In this document: piece after piece, positions 1 through 8,789 of the stretch
Layout of the letters: every line of letters starts with the position of its first letter
How positions within the stretch are numbered: position 1 is the first letter of the stretch
DNA from: Alphaproteobacteria bacterium 65-37
GTDB lineage: Bacteria; Pseudomonadota; Alphaproteobacteria; Reyranellales; Reyranellaceae
Direction: 5' to 3'
NCBI GenBank assembly: GCA_001897995.1
Contig: MKRV01000021.1
Coordinates: forward strand, 1-41,595
Length of the DNA stretch: 41,595 nucleotides
The notes under the pieces: generated by a model
The model's database searches: none
What the model was told of the DNA's origin: nothing
Seen by the model: the letters and a program-made list of their open reading frames with translations, nothing else
Translations under genes and position numbers: made by a program

Positions 1-1550
1 GCCCCCGGCCCGTCGACGCGGAAGCTGGCACAGGCCGTCGTGCCGCCGACACCGGTCGTGGTCACGATCTCATAGGTGCCCCCGCGGGGCAGCCGCAGCG
101 GCGCCTCGAACCGGCCCGGCGCCGTCTCGGCAAGGCGACGGTCGAAGCGTGCGATCATCTTCGGCAGATCGCCGCGAATGGTCACCGCCGACATCGGCGC
201 ATCGCTCAGCCCGCCGCCCGCAGCGACGGCGAAGGCGACATTGGAGCCCGGGCGAACGGCGAGAACGCTGGCGGTCGACGGCGTCGCCACCAAGCGCCCG
301 GCATTCGGCGGTCCCGTCACCGGTCTGTCGGGCAGCGGCAGACGCACGCGCCGTTCGACGGGTGACGCTTCGGCGGCGAGCGGGGCGAGATCCACGACTG
401 TGACGGACGGCACCGACCTGTGTGTGAGGAACAGCGCGGCGCCCGCACCTGCCGCCTCGTGCACGATGTCGGGCACGGCCGGCGTTGCGACGACACGCGC
501 CCGCGCCAGATCGACCACGACAGCCTTCGGCACTGTGGTCGACCACGCGACGGCATAGCGGCCATCGTCGCGGACGAAAAGCCCGTCGGCCGCAAAGTCC
601 AGCGGCAGCGGCACAGTGCGGTCCGGATCGTCCTGCCAGCGGACGGTGAGGCCGCCCTCCGCCATTGCCGCAACGATCAATCCACCGCCCGCGGCAACGG
701 CCCCTGGAAAGCTGCCGGGAGCAAAGCGCTTCGCTGCCTTCTCCGCTGCACCGAGCAAGAGCGCCGAACCATCGGCCGCCACAGCGAGCAGCGTGTCGTC
801 CGCCGGCTTGGCCAATGTCCGCAGCGGCGATCCCATCACCGCTTGGGCACGAACCCTGCCCGCAGGATCCAGCTGCTGCAACCGGCCACCCTCGCGGCGG
901 TCCGCAACCACGAGATCGGCCCCCAGCGTCGCGAGAAGATGCGGCCGGTCGAATCCTTCGGCGACAGGCCGCAATCCCCCCCAGGGCAGGTCGACGGCGA
1001 CGATATCGTTTGCGCCGGCCCGCAACACGAAGGCACGTGGACTCGTCGGATGGACCAGCAGGGCGAGGATCGACCCGCCAAGCGGCGTCACGCTCAACTG
1101 GTTGGCGCTCTTCAGGCGATGGTCGAGATCGAGGACCCGCAGGCGGTCCTCCGTACCCGAAGTCGCCGTCGCATCCGCGCCGACGGCGATCAGGAACGAG
1201 CGTTCGAGCGCAATGTCGTCCGGCGCGATCGCGCCGGTCGCACGCACGATCCAGGCGGCATTGGTGCAGCTCGTGCTGCCCGGCGCGATGCGGCGCACCC
1301 AGGTTACCGGCTTGAGGCCGGTCGCGGGCTTGCCCTGCAATGCCTCGGTGAAGCTCAGCACGACCTTGAAGTCGACACCGGCCACGGCACGCTCCAGCGA
1401 CGCACCCGCGGCATCGACAATGCCGGCCTTGACGACGAGACCACTGCCGCCGCTCGCAAAGCCACCGCCCCCCTGCGCCAGGGCGACCAAGGGCATCGTT
1501 GCCATGGCCAGCAGGCCGCCGAAACCGGCTCGCCTCGCCGACCGGGTCAC
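1..1550 (-). CDS. Secreted beta-propeller-like protein, partial (runs off left edge)
   Basis: The minus-strand frame stays open from about 1562 to the window edge, giving at least 516 residues; the C-terminus is missing. From the GTG at 1550 the product begins MTRSARRAGFGG, followed by a hydrophobic stretch ending ALA-QG, which is a good export signal. A TTG at 1562 overlapping the oxidase stop (ATTGA) would add four residues, and the first ATG at 1504 would cut into the signal, so GTG or TTG is preferred. The body has repeated short units such as ADDTLLAVAADGSALLLG and ADLVVADRREGGRLQQLD, with about 40-residue periodicity, as in YVTN/NHL or cytochrome-d1-like propellers. No heme or metal motif is visible. 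It directly follows the giant multicopper oxidase and is probably translationally coupled to it, so it may be an exported partner. The propeller assignment is inferred from repeat character only. Confidence 0.7.
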   Translation of the reverse strand, partial: MTRSARRAGFGGLLAMATMPLVALAQGGGGFASGGSGLVVKAGIVDAAGASLERAVAGVDFKVVLSFTEALQGKPATGLKPVTWVRRIAPGSTSCTNAAWIVRATGAIAPDDIALERSFLIAVGADATATSGTEDRLRVLDLDHRLKSANQLSVTPLGGSILALLVHPTSPRAFVLRAGANDIVAVDLPWGGLRPVAEGFDRPHLLATLGADLVVADRREGGRLQQLDPAGRVRAQAVMGSPLRTLAKPADDTLLAVAADGSALLLGAAEKAAKRFAPGSFPGAVAAGGGLIVAAMAEGGLTVRWQDDPDRTVPLPLDFAADGLFVRDDGRYAVAWSTTVPKAVVVDLARARVVATPAVPDIVHEAAGAGAALFLTHRSVPSVTVVDLAPLAAEASPVERRVRLPLPDRPVTGPPNAGRLVATPSTASVLAVRPGSNVAFAVAAGGGLSDAPMSAVTIRGDLPKMIARFDRRLAETAPGRFEAPLRLPRGGTYEIVTTTGVGGTTACASFRVDGPG

Positions 1551-1558
1551 ACGTCGGA

Positions 1559-4500
1559 TCAATCGACTCCGGGCAGGCTGCATGCGCTCACGCTACCCGT
1601 TGCCGTGTTCCCGACGCTGAGATGCCCCCACACGCCCGCCGCGAAGATGGGCTGCGGTCCGTCGCGCCAAAGATAGTCGCCCGCCGTCCGCGGCGCACAG
1701 CCCCAGGCCGTCATCGCCTTGCCCGGCGCCAGCAAGGTCGTGTGACCCGAGCCGAAACCGGGGAAGAGATCGTCATAGCCGATCGTCGTCGCCACGAAGG
1801 CGCGCTGGCGTGCCCGGCCCTCGGGATGCGTGACCCGGATCGCAATCTCCTCACCAGGCTTCACGGCGAGTTGCGGCGTCGGCAGGGGTGCGGCGAAGAA
1901 GTTGGGCGGGAACACGACGGTGTTGAGATCGTCCTCGTCGCGCGGATAGGTGCGCAGGCCGAAATCTGCCGAGATGCCCGTACGGCCGGCCAGGCGCATC
2001 GTGAAGGGCGCCGAGCGATAGCTGACACCGCGCTCGCCGAGATCGTAGGAGTCGTCACAGACCCGGCAGTCGGGCACCGGGCGATCGGTGAAGCCGAGAT
2101 AGCTGTCGGTCGGATGCGGCCGGCGCCACTGGTTGAGCCCGTCCTGCCACATCAGCACGTGCTCGCGGAACGTGGCCGCGCCGATGGTCACAGGAGCCGC
2201 TCCGGGAACTTCGAGGTCCAGCTTGGGCGCGGGGACGGCCGCCGTGACGCTGTGGCGCCACGCAAAGGCCTCGGCCGGCGACGGCCCCACCGGGTTGTTG
2301 CCGGCATCGACCTCGGTCGGCTCGACCACCACGGTCCCGATCAGCCCCCGCGCACCATGCGAGACCACGTCGCCGATCGACCGGATCGGCAGAGCGCCGA
2401 AAGCATAGGGGATCACGCGTGTCACCGCCTTCCGCGCAGCGTCGCCGGCGAAGAAGGTGTCGAGCTGACGCTGCGCGATCTCCTGCAGTCGCCCACGGCT
2501 GGTGGCGGAAATCGCGATGGTGTTGTTGCCCGGGTCGCGGGCGTCGATGCAGAGCGCAACGCCATAGACCACGACCTGGCGCTCGAGCTCACAAGGCTTT
2601 TCCTGCAGGAGCTCGACTCCGAAGCGACCATTCGGGATCTGGCCCGCGATCTCCGTTTGCGCCGTCGGCAATCGCAGCGCCTCCAGAGCCTTGTCGCGCA
2701 CCACACCGTCGCCGACCCAGTAGAAGCCGGCATAGTAGCGGGTGACACCGAACACGCGGCCGCCGCTCCCTTCCGGCGAGATCGCGCGGGTATCGTTCAC
2801 GCCGACCGGCAAGGTGCCGGCGGGCTTCAGCGACACGCTGGGCAGCGGCACGGAGAGTGCCACCTTGCGCGACGGGTCGATCTCGTCGCGGAATTTCGCG
2901 CGCTCCTGCTTCCAGTCGCTGAAGCTCTTGACGCTGCCATATTGCCGTTCGTCGCTGTCGACATTCAGCGGCACGATCCGGGGCATCAGGGCATCGCCCG
3001 GCGTATCCCACGGCTCGCCGCTGCGCGGCAGGGCGTTGATCACCATCAGGTCGACGCAGTCACCCGCCCGTACCCGCAGCACGAACGGCGTACCGGTCGT
3101 GTCCCCGGCCTGCTTCAGCTTGTTGGCGACGATGGTCTGGATCTGCGGGATCGACTTCGGCAGCGGCGCGCCGGCCTGATAGGCCATCAACGGCCGGTCG
3201 AGGCCGAGATCGCTCCGCGTCAGGGGCACCAGCAACAACCCGTCGCGGCTGAACAGCCCGGCCTTCTCGTAGATCGTGCCCGGCAGCCACGTTGTCGACT
3301 TGTCCAGCGCCTTGCCGGACCGAATGGCGACGGCGATCGCCTCGACATGCGGTGCGCCGACAGGACAGGACTCCGCGAGCTTCGAGACCGAAGGTGGCAA
3401 GGCCTCGACGACGGCCGAGGTCGCGGGCATCGGCACCGCCGCGGAAGAGGCCCCGACTTTCCGGCGCAGATCCGCGAAGGAGGCAAGACGCTTGCCGATC
3501 GCCGTGGCGCCGCTGCCGGTCAGGCAGGCCTTGAAATCGGCCGCCGACGGGGCGGTGCCGAGGCAGGCGGCGAGATCCGGCGAGGTCGGCGCGTCGTAGC
3601 TGCGCAGCAGGCCCCAGGCGCCATTCCAGAGCGCGTCGGTCGATCCGAAATGATAGAGGTAATCGAGCGAGGGTCGGCCGCTTGCGGCATGGCGGCCGCT
3701 GCGCACGATCGGCCGCAATCCATCGTCACCTGGTTGTGCCACCGTCAGCCGCGGCGCCAGATAGGTGCCCCCGGCCGAGAACAGCGATCCCACCTCGAAA
3801 TGCTCGGAGATGCCGATCTCTTGCGCCGCGACGAAACCCAACGGGTTGTCGCAGCCCGCGACGAGCTCGGCGAAATCCTTCCAGTAAGGGGCACGAGGGC
3901 CGGTCAGGATTCCCTCGGTCGCCCATTGCGCGAACTCGCGCGGATTGCCTGAGCGCGCGAAGGCGTTGCTGGCACAGCGCGCGGCGCGCGACACGTCGGC
4001 CTCGGGCCGGTCGGCGCCGAGCGGCCGTTCGCTCGGGAAGGGCTGATCGACATTGCGCCGGCCGGGACGGCCTTCGACGACGAAGGTGTGCTGCACCTCC
4101 TGCGCGCCCTGGATCATGCGCACCACGACGCGATCGCCCGACAGGCCTTCGAGGATCGGGGTGCAGGGATCGCCGTGCAGCTCCGAACGGAAGACATCGG
4201 AGAGATCGCCCTTGTCGGTGAGCAGGCGCTGGCGGGAGATGCTCTCGCCGCTTTCGCTGTCGGCGAAGGCGCCGTCCTGCGGTCCGGGAACCCGGCAGGG
4301 ATTGGCGAGGAAGGACGGCGCACTGCCGTCCGACTTGGCGCCGACGCGCAAGGGAATCGGCTCGTTGCGGTAGTTCACCAGATAAGGATCGTGGTGGCGC
4401 TGCGAGATCGCCTCGGGCCGCGGCGGCGGGGCGATCGGATTGCCGTAGGCGGCACGGATATCGCCGCGCCGTTGCGTGAGCTTGCCCCTGTCGCCGTCCG

Positions 4501-7500
4501 ACAGCGCGATGTCCTGCAGGCGCAGGAATCGCGCCGGCGCGGTCTCGTCCGGTTCGTCTTCGGCGCTCGGCGTCGGCTCGGCGGCAGCAGCCTCGTAGAC
4601 CAGACGATCGAGGCCATTCGGATCGCCGTCGGTGGCCGGACCCACGCCCTTCTTGCCGTCGTACAGCAGGGCGAAATCCGCGATGGCGATGGCGTACTCG
4701 CGCGCATCGACATGGATCGGATCGCCGGCGACCGTACTGCCGGCGACAGGCGGGCGAGGCAGGAACACGTTCGCCCGCGCCCCTACGAGATCGCGCGCCG
4801 GCTCCTGCGCCAGCTTGTAGGGCCCCGTCGGCTGGTTCGACGCGGCCGGGCCGGTCGCGCAATTCTTGCCGTCATGCATCGCCGAGTTGGCCTCGGCCAG
4901 CGGACAGACGGCATGGGTCGAGGGCTCGATCAGCAACGCCGAATAGAAGCCGTGTTGCTGGATGTTCGAGGGGCCGAAATGGTCGTGCGTGAACACCGTG
5001 CGCATGGTGCGGTCGGCAACACCGGTGCCCGGGGTCGGGCCATCATCGGACAGGATCGGATCGGCGAACCAGCGCTGCACCGTCGTCTGGAAGTACTTGA
5101 TGTTGTCGCCCGACAAGCGCGGCAAGGTCGAGACCTTCTCGACGAAATCCTTGGCGCATTCCCCGTCCGAGCGGGTCGCTGCACTTTCCGCCACGACTTC
5201 ACCAGGTCGGTTGGTCACGGCGCCACCGACCGCCGCTCGCGATTTGCAGAGGCGCTCCAGCACCTCGTCGGATGCGAAGGTCCCGTCCTCATAATTGAAG
5301 CCATTGCCGCTGCCGTCCGAGGAAGTGACATCGAACTTCACGAGGTGGATATGCTGGCCGATCGTGTCGGTCGGCACCGAGAGCTGGAAGTCATCGAGCT
5401 TCAGCTTCTTCGGCGTCTCATTGGTGTGGTGGAACTCGATGCATTCCCCCGAGAAGGCGCGGAAGAAGAACGGCTCGGCGTCCGACCGCCACTTGTTCTT
5501 GTAGTTGCCGGCCTCGGTCGACAACACGTTGATGCGCGCCTGCGGGTCATGCCAGCCGGCGCGGTTGACGATCATCTTCAGCTCGACGACGGAAACATCG
5601 AAACGACGGAAGCCGATCAACGCCGGATCGGGCACGATGCTGTTGGCCGTCGTGAAGGGATCGATCTGGAACTTGAACGGCTCTGCCCCTTCCCAGGTGC
5701 TCTTGGCGGCATTGAATCGTCTGAGCTTCGGCCCGTTCTCGCGCGAGAAGACCAGCGGCGCCGAACAGGGATCGGCATAGGGAGAGCCGGCGGCACCCGG
5801 CGAGCCGTTGACGGCAAAGCGTGCATCGTCGGCGAGGGTCACGGCACCGGTCGCGCCCGAGCGGATCGTGTCGAGCGGGATCGACTTGACGGGATAGGCT
5901 GCGGTGTCGGGATCCAGTCGGGTCTTGAGCGGCGGCAAGGCCGGCGCCGACGGATCGCCGGCGAGCGTCACCGTCCGTTCCGCGGGCTCGCGGCCCGATG
6001 CATCGAACAGCTTGAGACCGCTGCCCGTGCCATGGAACGCCATGGCATTGCGTTCCAGCACAGTGCCGATCTGCGGCAGCAGTTCGAGCTTCAGGAACTC
6101 GAACTCCGACGTCACGTCGCCCAGCGCCAGCATGCGCGCCAAGACGCCCTTCTTGTCCTTGATCTTCTGCCGCTCCGCCGGCGGCAAGTCCTTCAGCACC
6201 GTGGGCACGGCCTCGCCGCCGACCACGACGTGACGCGGCAGACCGCCATCGAGATGGGCGCGTCCACCGAGAGCAGCGATCTGACTGTCGCCGATGCCGG
6301 CCGCCGCGTTCTTTTCGGCGCGTGCCATGTCGAGCGGCGGCTGCGGTGAGCGGCGCCCCGGCTTACCCGCGACATAGAACGGATAGCCCGGCATGGCGTC
6401 GGTCACGAGCGGCTGACCGTTGTTCACCGCCGTAACTGCGGCCGGCTCCGAGTAGGTCGGCAGCAACGGCAAGCCTTGGCCGGGCAACGGAATGAGACCG
6501 GGGACCGGCGTGCCTTGGTCCGACGCCTTGCCGCCGGGCGGAGCCAGCCATTCACCGGCTCGACCGACGCTGCCTTGCCTCACCTTCTCCTTGTCGGCAT
6601 TGGGCAGGACCGACAAGGCCGCGACAGACTGGCCGTCGGGCAGCAGGCGCGTGCCGTCTTCGAGCACGTCGTGGACCCGCCACAGGGCCCACATGCCCTG
6701 CGCAAAATGCGGGTAGAGGTGGCAGTGGAAGATGGCGTCGCCCGGCGTGCGGTTGCGATTGCCCGAGCCCAGCGAATCCCACCAGCCGCGCGGCGCGGCG
6801 GCACTGTTGCGATCGGCGGCGAAGCGTTCCAGTCCGCCGTGATAGATACGGTAGGTGAAACCCTGCTGCGGCCCGATGGTCTGGCTGTCGAGGTAGGCGC
6901 CACGCCCGGCATCGTTGCCGGCGAACCACTGATGGCTGTGCAGGTGGAAGACGTGCGTCTCCTTGCCGGCATGGAAATTCCGGAAGACGACCTTGTCGTT
7001 CAGATAAGAGTGATGGACGTTGGAGGGATCGTCCGGGAAGGCTTCGAGCAGCGCTGGATCGCCGTTGGCCCAGCTCTCGAGGAAAAACTCCTCGTAGAGG
7101 CACTCCGCGCAATTGGCCGCCGGGCCGATGCCTAGCCGGTTGGCAAGCATTGCCGAGCCGACGCCGCTTGCGCCGTAGTTGATGGCGAAGCCGTCGCGCA
7201 CGCCCGACAACTGGCCGAACATGCCGAGCTGCTTGAGATCCTCGGCATAGTAGGTCTTGAGCTCGTCGTGGAAGATCACCGTAAACTCGCGGAACGGCTG
7301 CTGCGCTTCGTGCGCTTGCCGCCATTCCCGCCGCAGATTCTCAGGGGTGTCTTCGTCGATCGTCTTGAGGTCGCCGGCCGGCGGGACAATGACGGCGTTG
7401 AGATCGCCATGGACGATCTCCTCGACGATCTTGCCGCCGCGCGTCGCGCAGGGCCGGCGCATCGACAGGATCGGGGTCGTGCCGGCACCGCCGCAGGCAA

Positions 7501-8575
7501 AGGCCTCGCCGTTGACCGGCTTCGACACCCGGCTCGCCGCCTCACTGTCCGGCACCGCGAGATTGAAATCGACGGCATCGGCCCGCGCGTGTTGGACCGC
7601 ACCCGAGCGGCTCGGCCAAACGCGCTCGAAGGCCGTACGGCTCACCTGGCTGCGGAAGGCGCGGCTGCCCGTCGCTTCGACAATCAGCGCCCCGAACAGA
7701 CCATGGCCCAGCGATCCTGCATCGCCCTCGCCACCAGCCGGCGCGGCCAGGCTGGAGAAGAGATGCGTGCCCTCGCGCAGCAGCTGCCAGCGGCAGGTGA
7801 CACTCTCACCGGGCTTGATCGCATCGAGGCCGGTGCAGGCCCCATGGATCTTCCCACCGTCAGCAGGAATGGGCTCCAGACCGGGAATGACCAGGGAGAG
7901 GCCGCGCGTCAACGGCCAGTCGGTGCCGGGCCGCGACCCTGCTTGTGCCTCCTGCGCAAGCTCTTCCGCCGTCTTGGCACATTGGATGTTGCCGAAGGCG
8001 GTACGGATATCAGGCCGCACCGGTGCGATGGCAACGCCATCGCCCGCCGCCTTTTCTTCGCAGAAGCCGATGCCGGGCTTTTGCGGGGGTGTCGCGAAGG
8101 CACTGCTGACGCCGGGCTGATCCGGGCGCAGGAGATTGGTCAGCGTGATCTCGAGGATGTCGCCGGCATTGGCTCGCAGCACCAACGGGCGCGGCCGCTT
8201 GCAGTCGCGCAGCCTCGCCTCGCCGGGTTCGAGCTTGCCCTCGCCAGCCTCGGCACCCGTCAGCGCAGCGCAGAGATCGGCCGAAGGACGCTCCGAGATC
8301 TGCGACATCGACGTCACGTCGCGCCGTAGCGCGAAGATCATGCCGAAAGGATTGAAGGACCCGAAACGGTTGTAGACCAGAAGATGATCGAGAGCGACGA
8401 TGTCGGCATGCACGATCCGCTGCGTCTCGGCCTGCGCCGGTGGCGCCGTGAGGCTACCGGCCAGTGCCAGTATCCCACCAGCCAGTCCGGCCAGGGAGGC
8501 CCGCACGGCCCGCCGCTTCTTCCGATCACCGACCTCATAAAAAAGCTTGAGGGGCAACGTCCAAATCGGTGTCAT
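1559..8575 (-). CDS. Giant exported multicopper oxidase (2338 aa), Mn-oxidase-like, permuted copper sites
   Basis: The N-terminus has a basic region (RKKRR, residues 19-22) and a hydrophobic core ending PAQA-E near residue 49, a long but plausible export signal. All copper ligands of a multicopper oxidase are present: H541-xx-H544-x-H546-x-H548, then H617-C618-H619-xxx-H623-xxxx-M628 (type 1 ligands H541, C618, H623, M628), then H1075-x-H1077 in the segment IGQHIH, and H1197-x-H1199 in THDHFGPSN. The last two pairs normally precede the Cys-containing motifs; here they follow, so the halves are permuted. Residues about 1250-2338 carry more cupredoxin-like stretches (HGARGLIG, YHFGSTDALWNGAWG, FPGFGSGHTT) without a second copper cluster. 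At 2338 aa it is several times longer than laccase or CueO and nearer the large oxidases linked to Mn(II) oxidation. The substrate is not readable; Mn(II) or another metal or phenol is inference. The start is the only ATG before the signal, with AAGGG about 9 nt upstream. Confidence 0.9.
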   Translation of the reverse strand: MTPIWTLPLKLFYEVGDRKKRRAVRASLAGLAGGILALAGSLTAPPAQAETQRIVHADIVALDHLLVYNRFGSFNPFGMIFALRRDVTSMSQISERPSADLCAALTGAEAGEGKLEPGEARLRDCKRPRPLVLRANAGDILEITLTNLLRPDQPGVSSAFATPPQKPGIGFCEEKAAGDGVAIAPVRPDIRTAFGNIQCAKTAEELAQEAQAGSRPGTDWPLTRGLSLVIPGLEPIPADGGKIHGACTGLDAIKPGESVTCRWQLLREGTHLFSSLAAPAGGEGDAGSLGHGLFGALIVEATGSRAFRSQVSRTAFERVWPSRSGAVQHARADAVDFNLAVPDSEAASRVSKPVNGEAFACGGAGTTPILSMRRPCATRGGKIVEEIVHGDLNAVIVPPAGDLKTIDEDTPENLRREWRQAHEAQQPFREFTVIFHDELKTYYAEDLKQLGMFGQLSGVRDGFAINYGASGVGSAMLANRLGIGPAANCAECLYEEFFLESWANGDPALLEAFPDDPSNVHHSYLNDKVVFRNFHAGKETHVFHLHSHQWFAGNDAGRGAYLDSQTIGPQQGFTYRIYHGGLERFAADRNSAAAPRGWWDSLGSGNRNRTPGDAIFHCHLYPHFAQGMWALWRVHDVLEDGTRLLPDGQSVAALSVLPNADKEKVRQGSVGRAGEWLAPPGGKASDQGTPVPGLIPLPGQGLPLLPTYSEPAAVTAVNNGQPLVTDAMPGYPFYVAGKPGRRSPQPPLDMARAEKNAAAGIGDSQIAALGGRAHLDGGLPRHVVVGGEAVPTVLKDLPPAERQKIKDKKGVLARMLALGDVTSEFEFLKLELLPQIGTVLERNAMAFHGTGSGLKLFDASGREPAERTVTLAGDPSAPALPPLKTRLDPDTAAYPVKSIPLDTIRSGATGAVTLADDARFAVNGSPGAAGSPYADPCSAPLVFSRENGPKLRRFNAAKSTWEGAEPFKFQIDPFTTANSIVPDPALIGFRRFDVSVVELKMIVNRAGWHDPQARINVLSTEAGNYKNKWRSDAEPFFFRAFSGECIEFHHTNETPKKLKLDDFQLSVPTDTIGQHIHLVKFDVTSSDGSGNGFNYEDGTFASDEVLERLCKSRAAVGGAVTNRPGEVVAESAATRSDGECAKDFVEKVSTLPRLSGDNIKYFQTTVQRWFADPILSDDGPTPGTGVADRTMRTVFTHDHFGPSNIQQHGFYSALLIEPSTHAVCPLAEANSAMHDGKNCATGPAASNQPTGPYKLAQEPARDLVGARANVFLPRPPVAGSTVAGDPIHVDAREYAIAIADFALLYDGKKGVGPATDGDPNGLDRLVYEAAAAEPTPSAEDEPDETAPARFLRLQDIALSDGDRGKLTQRRGDIRAAYGNPIAPPPRPEAISQRHHDPYLVNYRNEPIPLRVGAKSDGSAPSFLANPCRVPGPQDGAFADSESGESISRQRLLTDKGDLSDVFRSELHGDPCTPILEGLSGDRVVVRMIQGAQEVQHTFVVEGRPGRRNVDQPFPSERPLGADRPEADVSRAARCASNAFARSGNPREFAQWATEGILTGPRAPYWKDFAELVAGCDNPLGFVAAQEIGISEHFEVGSLFSAGGTYLAPRLTVAQPGDDGLRPIVRSGRHAASGRPSLDYLYHFGSTDALWNGAWGLLRSYDAPTSPDLAACLGTAPSAADFKACLTGSGATAIGKRLASFADLRRKVGASSAAVPMPATSAVVEALPPSVSKLAESCPVGAPHVEAIAVAIRSGKALDKSTTWLPGTIYEKAGLFSRDGLLLVPLTRSDLGLDRPLMAYQAGAPLPKSIPQIQTIVANKLKQAGDTTGTPFVLRVRAGDCVDLMVINALPRSGEPWDTPGDALMPRIVPLNVDSDERQYGSVKSFSDWKQERAKFRDEIDPSRKVALSVPLPSVSLKPAGTLPVGVNDTRAISPEGSGGRVFGVTRYYAGFYWVGDGVVRDKALEALRLPTAQTEIAGQIPNGRFGVELLQEKPCELERQVVVYGVALCIDARDPGNNTIAISATSRGRLQEIAQRQLDTFFAGDAARKAVTRVIPYAFGALPIRSIGDVVSHGARGLIGTVVVEPTEVDAGNNPVGPSPAEAFAWRHSVTAAVPAPKLDLEVPGAAPVTIGAATFREHVLMWQDGLNQWRRPHPTDSYLGFTDRPVPDCRVCDDSYDLGERGVSYRSAPFTMRLAGRTGISADFGLRTYPRDEDDLNTVVFPPNFFAAPLPTPQLAVKPGEEIAIRVTHPEGRARQRAFVATTIGYDDLFPGFGSGHTTLLAPGKAMTAWGCAPRTAGDYLWRDGPQPIFAAGVWGHLSVGNTATGSVSACSLPGVD

Positions 8576-8789
8576 GCCGGCCGACCCTTGCTGAGGAAAG
8601 CGACTGCACAGAAGCTGCGAGCGAGGACACTAACGCTATCCCGCCCCTGCGACAAGTTGACGACAGCACAGGTCGGGTCGAGAAATTGCGAGAGGCCGAT
8701 TTCCTGTGGTGCTCGCGGCGGTTGAGAGGATTCTTTGCACCGGTTTTCAAAGTCTTTGACTGGATCCGATCGGACGGAGGAGCGTCGAC

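Noticed and set aside
420-6349. Very long plus-strand open frames opposite the oxidase and its partner (to 817 codons)
   Set aside because: They are antisense to genes with clear motifs, their translations are Arg/Gly/Ala-rich without any domain, and such frames are expected opposite high-GC genes.
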